Origin: Macrosoma leucophasiata
Taxonomy: Eukaryota; Arthropoda; Insecta; Lepidoptera; Hedylidae
DNA length: 64,000 nt
Direction of reading: 5' to 3'
Assembly (NCBI GenBank): GCA_036365455.1
Contig: JAWQUS010000003.1
Coordinates: 5,724,001-5,788,000 of the forward strand
The position numbers and the translations under genes were made by a program. Below the pieces are notes generated by a model. It had not been told where the DNA came from and ran no database searches. It saw only the letters and a program-made list of their open reading frames with translations. The number at the start of each line of letters is the position of its first letter. The first letter of the stretch is position 1. Positions 62,225 to 64,000 of this stretch are shown here, one piece after another.

Positions 62225-62295
62225 TCAAGGTCTACATTTTTCATCACCGATAACGTCAGTAGTTCCAATTCGGACGCATATTGATCGAGCTATGT
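62225..62295 (+). repeat. Local repeat P, copy 4 (short)
   Basis: 'gtcaaggtctacatttttca', 'tcaccgataacgtcagtagt', 'tccaattcggacgcatattg'. Confidence 0.75.
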
Positions 62296-62444
62296 TTTTA
62301 AACACGCCAAAATGAAAGGTATTCCTTTTCTTTAGTTTTCATCAGTTGACCGATTTAGTTTTCATCATAAGTGTAACTGTTTAATAAAAAACTTCTGGTG
62401 CATAATAGAAAAAATGACGATTTTCTACCGAAATAAAATTATTT

Positions 62445-62560
62445 AGTTGCAGGAAAACTAGCTTAACTTCGGTAGCTTAGAATTAAAGTGGCTGGACTGG
62501 TTATCCTTGGATCGCAGGTTCAATTCCTCCCCAAATCCAAAATTTTCTTGTAACTTTTTA
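62445..62560 (+). mobile_element. SINE D-type remnant
   Basis: 'ttcggtagcttagaattaaa' , 'gtggctggactggttatcc', 'ggatcgcaggttcaattcct' preserve the A- and B-box regions of a tRNA-like head; the following 'aaaattttcttgtaactttt' is weakly like the SINE D tail. Confidence 0.6.
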
Positions 62561-62747
62561 ATTCTGTTTACTCAAGCGCGTCTATTAAGATATGGGGCCT
62601 ACCTCGCACCTAGTTGAGTGTCTACCAAAATCTGAGCTGAATAGTGCTAGTTTTAAAATTAATTATAAAATGTTTTGAAGATAGTATTAAATTGTTTTTT
62701 GGTTCCTTAGGTACCATAAATCACAGGGCCTGATAATTAAAACGTAA

Positions 62748-63172
62748 ATAATAATAATAATAATAATAATGGCAACCCATTATACGTCCCACTGCTGGGC
62801 ACGAGTCTCTCCCCTTTTTTTGGGGGGAGGCCTGGAGCTTACTCCACCACGCTGCTCCAATGCGGATTGGTGGAGGTGGGTGGGTTAGTGGCCAACCCGC
62901 TGTCGGATGTTTTCAAACCGCCCATAAGGCCTCCGACAAGGTTTAACAACGCAAACTTTTGAAGCACGGAAACGCGCTTCGGAGGGCACGTTAAGCCGTC
63001 GGTCCCGGTTGCTATCGATAGATAGCAGTCGTTAAACCTTGTCGGAGGCCTTATGCAGCATTTAATTTGCCACTAGCGGTCACCCATCACACTACCCGAC
63101 CGCGCCCGTAGTGCTTAACCGAGCAGATCGCTTACGATCTACACCAGCCGCTGGGCCATGCGCGCTTCGCAA
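62748..63172 (+). repeat. Family H repeat, longest copy
   Basis: Preceded by (aat)n, then 'ggcaacccattatacgtccc', 'gcttactccaccacgctgct', 'tgtcggatgttttcaaaccg', 'ggagggcacgttaagccgtc', 'gcatttaatttgccactagc' and 'gggccatgcgcgcttcgc'. An internal inverted pair ('gtttaac...gcctccgacaag' near 62930 and 'cgttaaaccttgtcggagg' near 63030) marks a rearranged middle. Confidence 0.85.
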
Positions 63173-63174
63173 AA

Positions 63175-63875
63175 CGTAAATACTATACACCAAAGCTATT
63201 TCGCTTCAAATTTATCTTTTCAAAATATATCTTTTGTAGGCATACGCTATATATTTCACCTTTTTAACAAAGAGGATGAAAATTAATGGCAACGTTTCAT
63301 TCCTCCTGTTAACTACCTACATCTGATTTGTATTCGCGCATCACGCGATAAAGGTTAATCCTCACATTAAGAAAGGCCAGACAATTTATAAAGAGCTTTC
63401 AGAAGCGAGACAGGATCTACCTACGCCAATTGTAGGGGAACATTATGTAAAATAATTTGTAAGTAATTATAATAACGGGTGTATAGATTCTACGTGAAAC
63501 ACGTTCATCCAAATATATTGTTTTTATCAGTTAGATCATTATTCGCCTTAAATGTTCAACATTTCAAAACTTTAGCATCACCAAAAACCAACATGAAATG
63601 CATTTTACAAAAATATCGTTCGCCTCACGGGAAGGGAGTAACATTTTTCAACTTCAGTTTTATTGTTTGCGAAAATATTGTGTGAAAACACCACAGAGAT
63701 AACCAGTTTACCGGTTTCTTGGATAACACATTTTCAAAAGGAAAACGTACTTACTATAAATTTTTCCCCAATATATGAGTACAACATTTTATTGGTGGCT
63801 GAAAATGGAGATAATCAAGAACGTGAGTCCCTTGTCCCTACTAATGATTAATTTTCACATAATATCACGAAAACA
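63175..63875. other. Unassigned stretch
   Basis: Two plus-strand frames of 60-68 codons (63479-63851) without motifs. 'aaaatatcgttcgcctcacg' at 63609 resembles 11838-11855. No gene claimed. Confidence 0.4.
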
Positions 63876-63879
63876 GAGG

Positions 63880-64000
63880 TAAATACGTGTCATGTATTCA
63901 AGCATATACCTATGTAATCCACCCACGATTCCCCAGTGAAGTTTTGTCCCATGTCACTTGTGAAGAGGTGGCGAGATGATTAACATCTACGCGCATATTA
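63880..64000 (-). mobile_element. SINE B, diverged, cut by the window end
   Basis: 'gaggtaaatacgtgtcatgt', 'attcaagcatatacc', 'cccacgattccccagtgaag', 'gaggtggcgagatgattaac' follow the minus-strand order of SINE B; the tRNA-like head would lie beyond 64000. Confidence 0.75.

Overview
This 64-kb window looks like lepidopteran (moth or butterfly) nuclear DNA. It is AT-rich and packed with repeats that carry hallmarks I associate with Lepidoptera: retroelement tails reading 'gcccgcgacttcgtc', tRNA-headed SINEs, RTE-type endonuclease/reverse-transcriptase LINEs, a mariner and a Penelope-like element. The order-level assignment rests on recognising these families, not on a search. I find no intact host protein gene, no genuine tRNA or rRNA gene, no CRISPR array and no bacterial-style operon. 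Everything that reads as protein is transposable-element remnant, apart from one possible 54-bp microexon.

Layout. 0-7 kb: LINE 3-prime tails, a tandem repeat grown from one of them (2.02-2.47 kb) and two copies of the commonest repeat (family A, an A-tailed element of about 285 bp). 7-11.4 kb: SINEs B and C and long retroelement tails with (CAGA)n/(GTCT)n tracts. 11.7-14.2 kb: an inverted-repeat-bounded unit holding a perfect hairpin and a tRNA-like SINE, then three copies of a 400-bp unit (family E). 14.3-20 kb: family I triplet, a 930-bp element with inverted ends, a 224-bp MITE with an 8-bp target duplication, LINE fragments. 21.3-22.6 kb: a dead mariner with both terminal repeats. 25.7-30.1 kb: an inverted mariner end abutting a badly broken RTE LINE, itself split by a Penelope-like (GIY-YIG) fold-back with a 15-bp target duplication. 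30-37 kb: nested A, F, J and LINE copies, including an A-tailed LINE insert with a 13-bp duplication. 37-42.2 kb: the only long stretch nearly free of recognised repeats, with a 350-bp direct repeat and the microexon candidate. 42-53 kb: A copies, LINE carboxy-terminal remnants and SINEs. 53-64 kb: a hAT-like MITE, many SINEs (one inserted in a family A copy) and a local repeat seen four times.

The genes do not form a pathway. The autonomous families represented (mariner, RTE, Penelope-like, a second LINE, a Jockey/CR1-like LINE) are all dead here; the SINEs and MITEs are the non-autonomous fraction. The most striking pattern is how often a retroelement copy ends in, or contains, a fold-back inverted duplication: Penelope-like, RTE at 28.6 kb, RTE at 17.1 kb, and SINE D and B copies. 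Repeat family letters (A, B, C and so on) are my own working labels. Boundaries of diverged repeats are accurate to about 10-20 bp.
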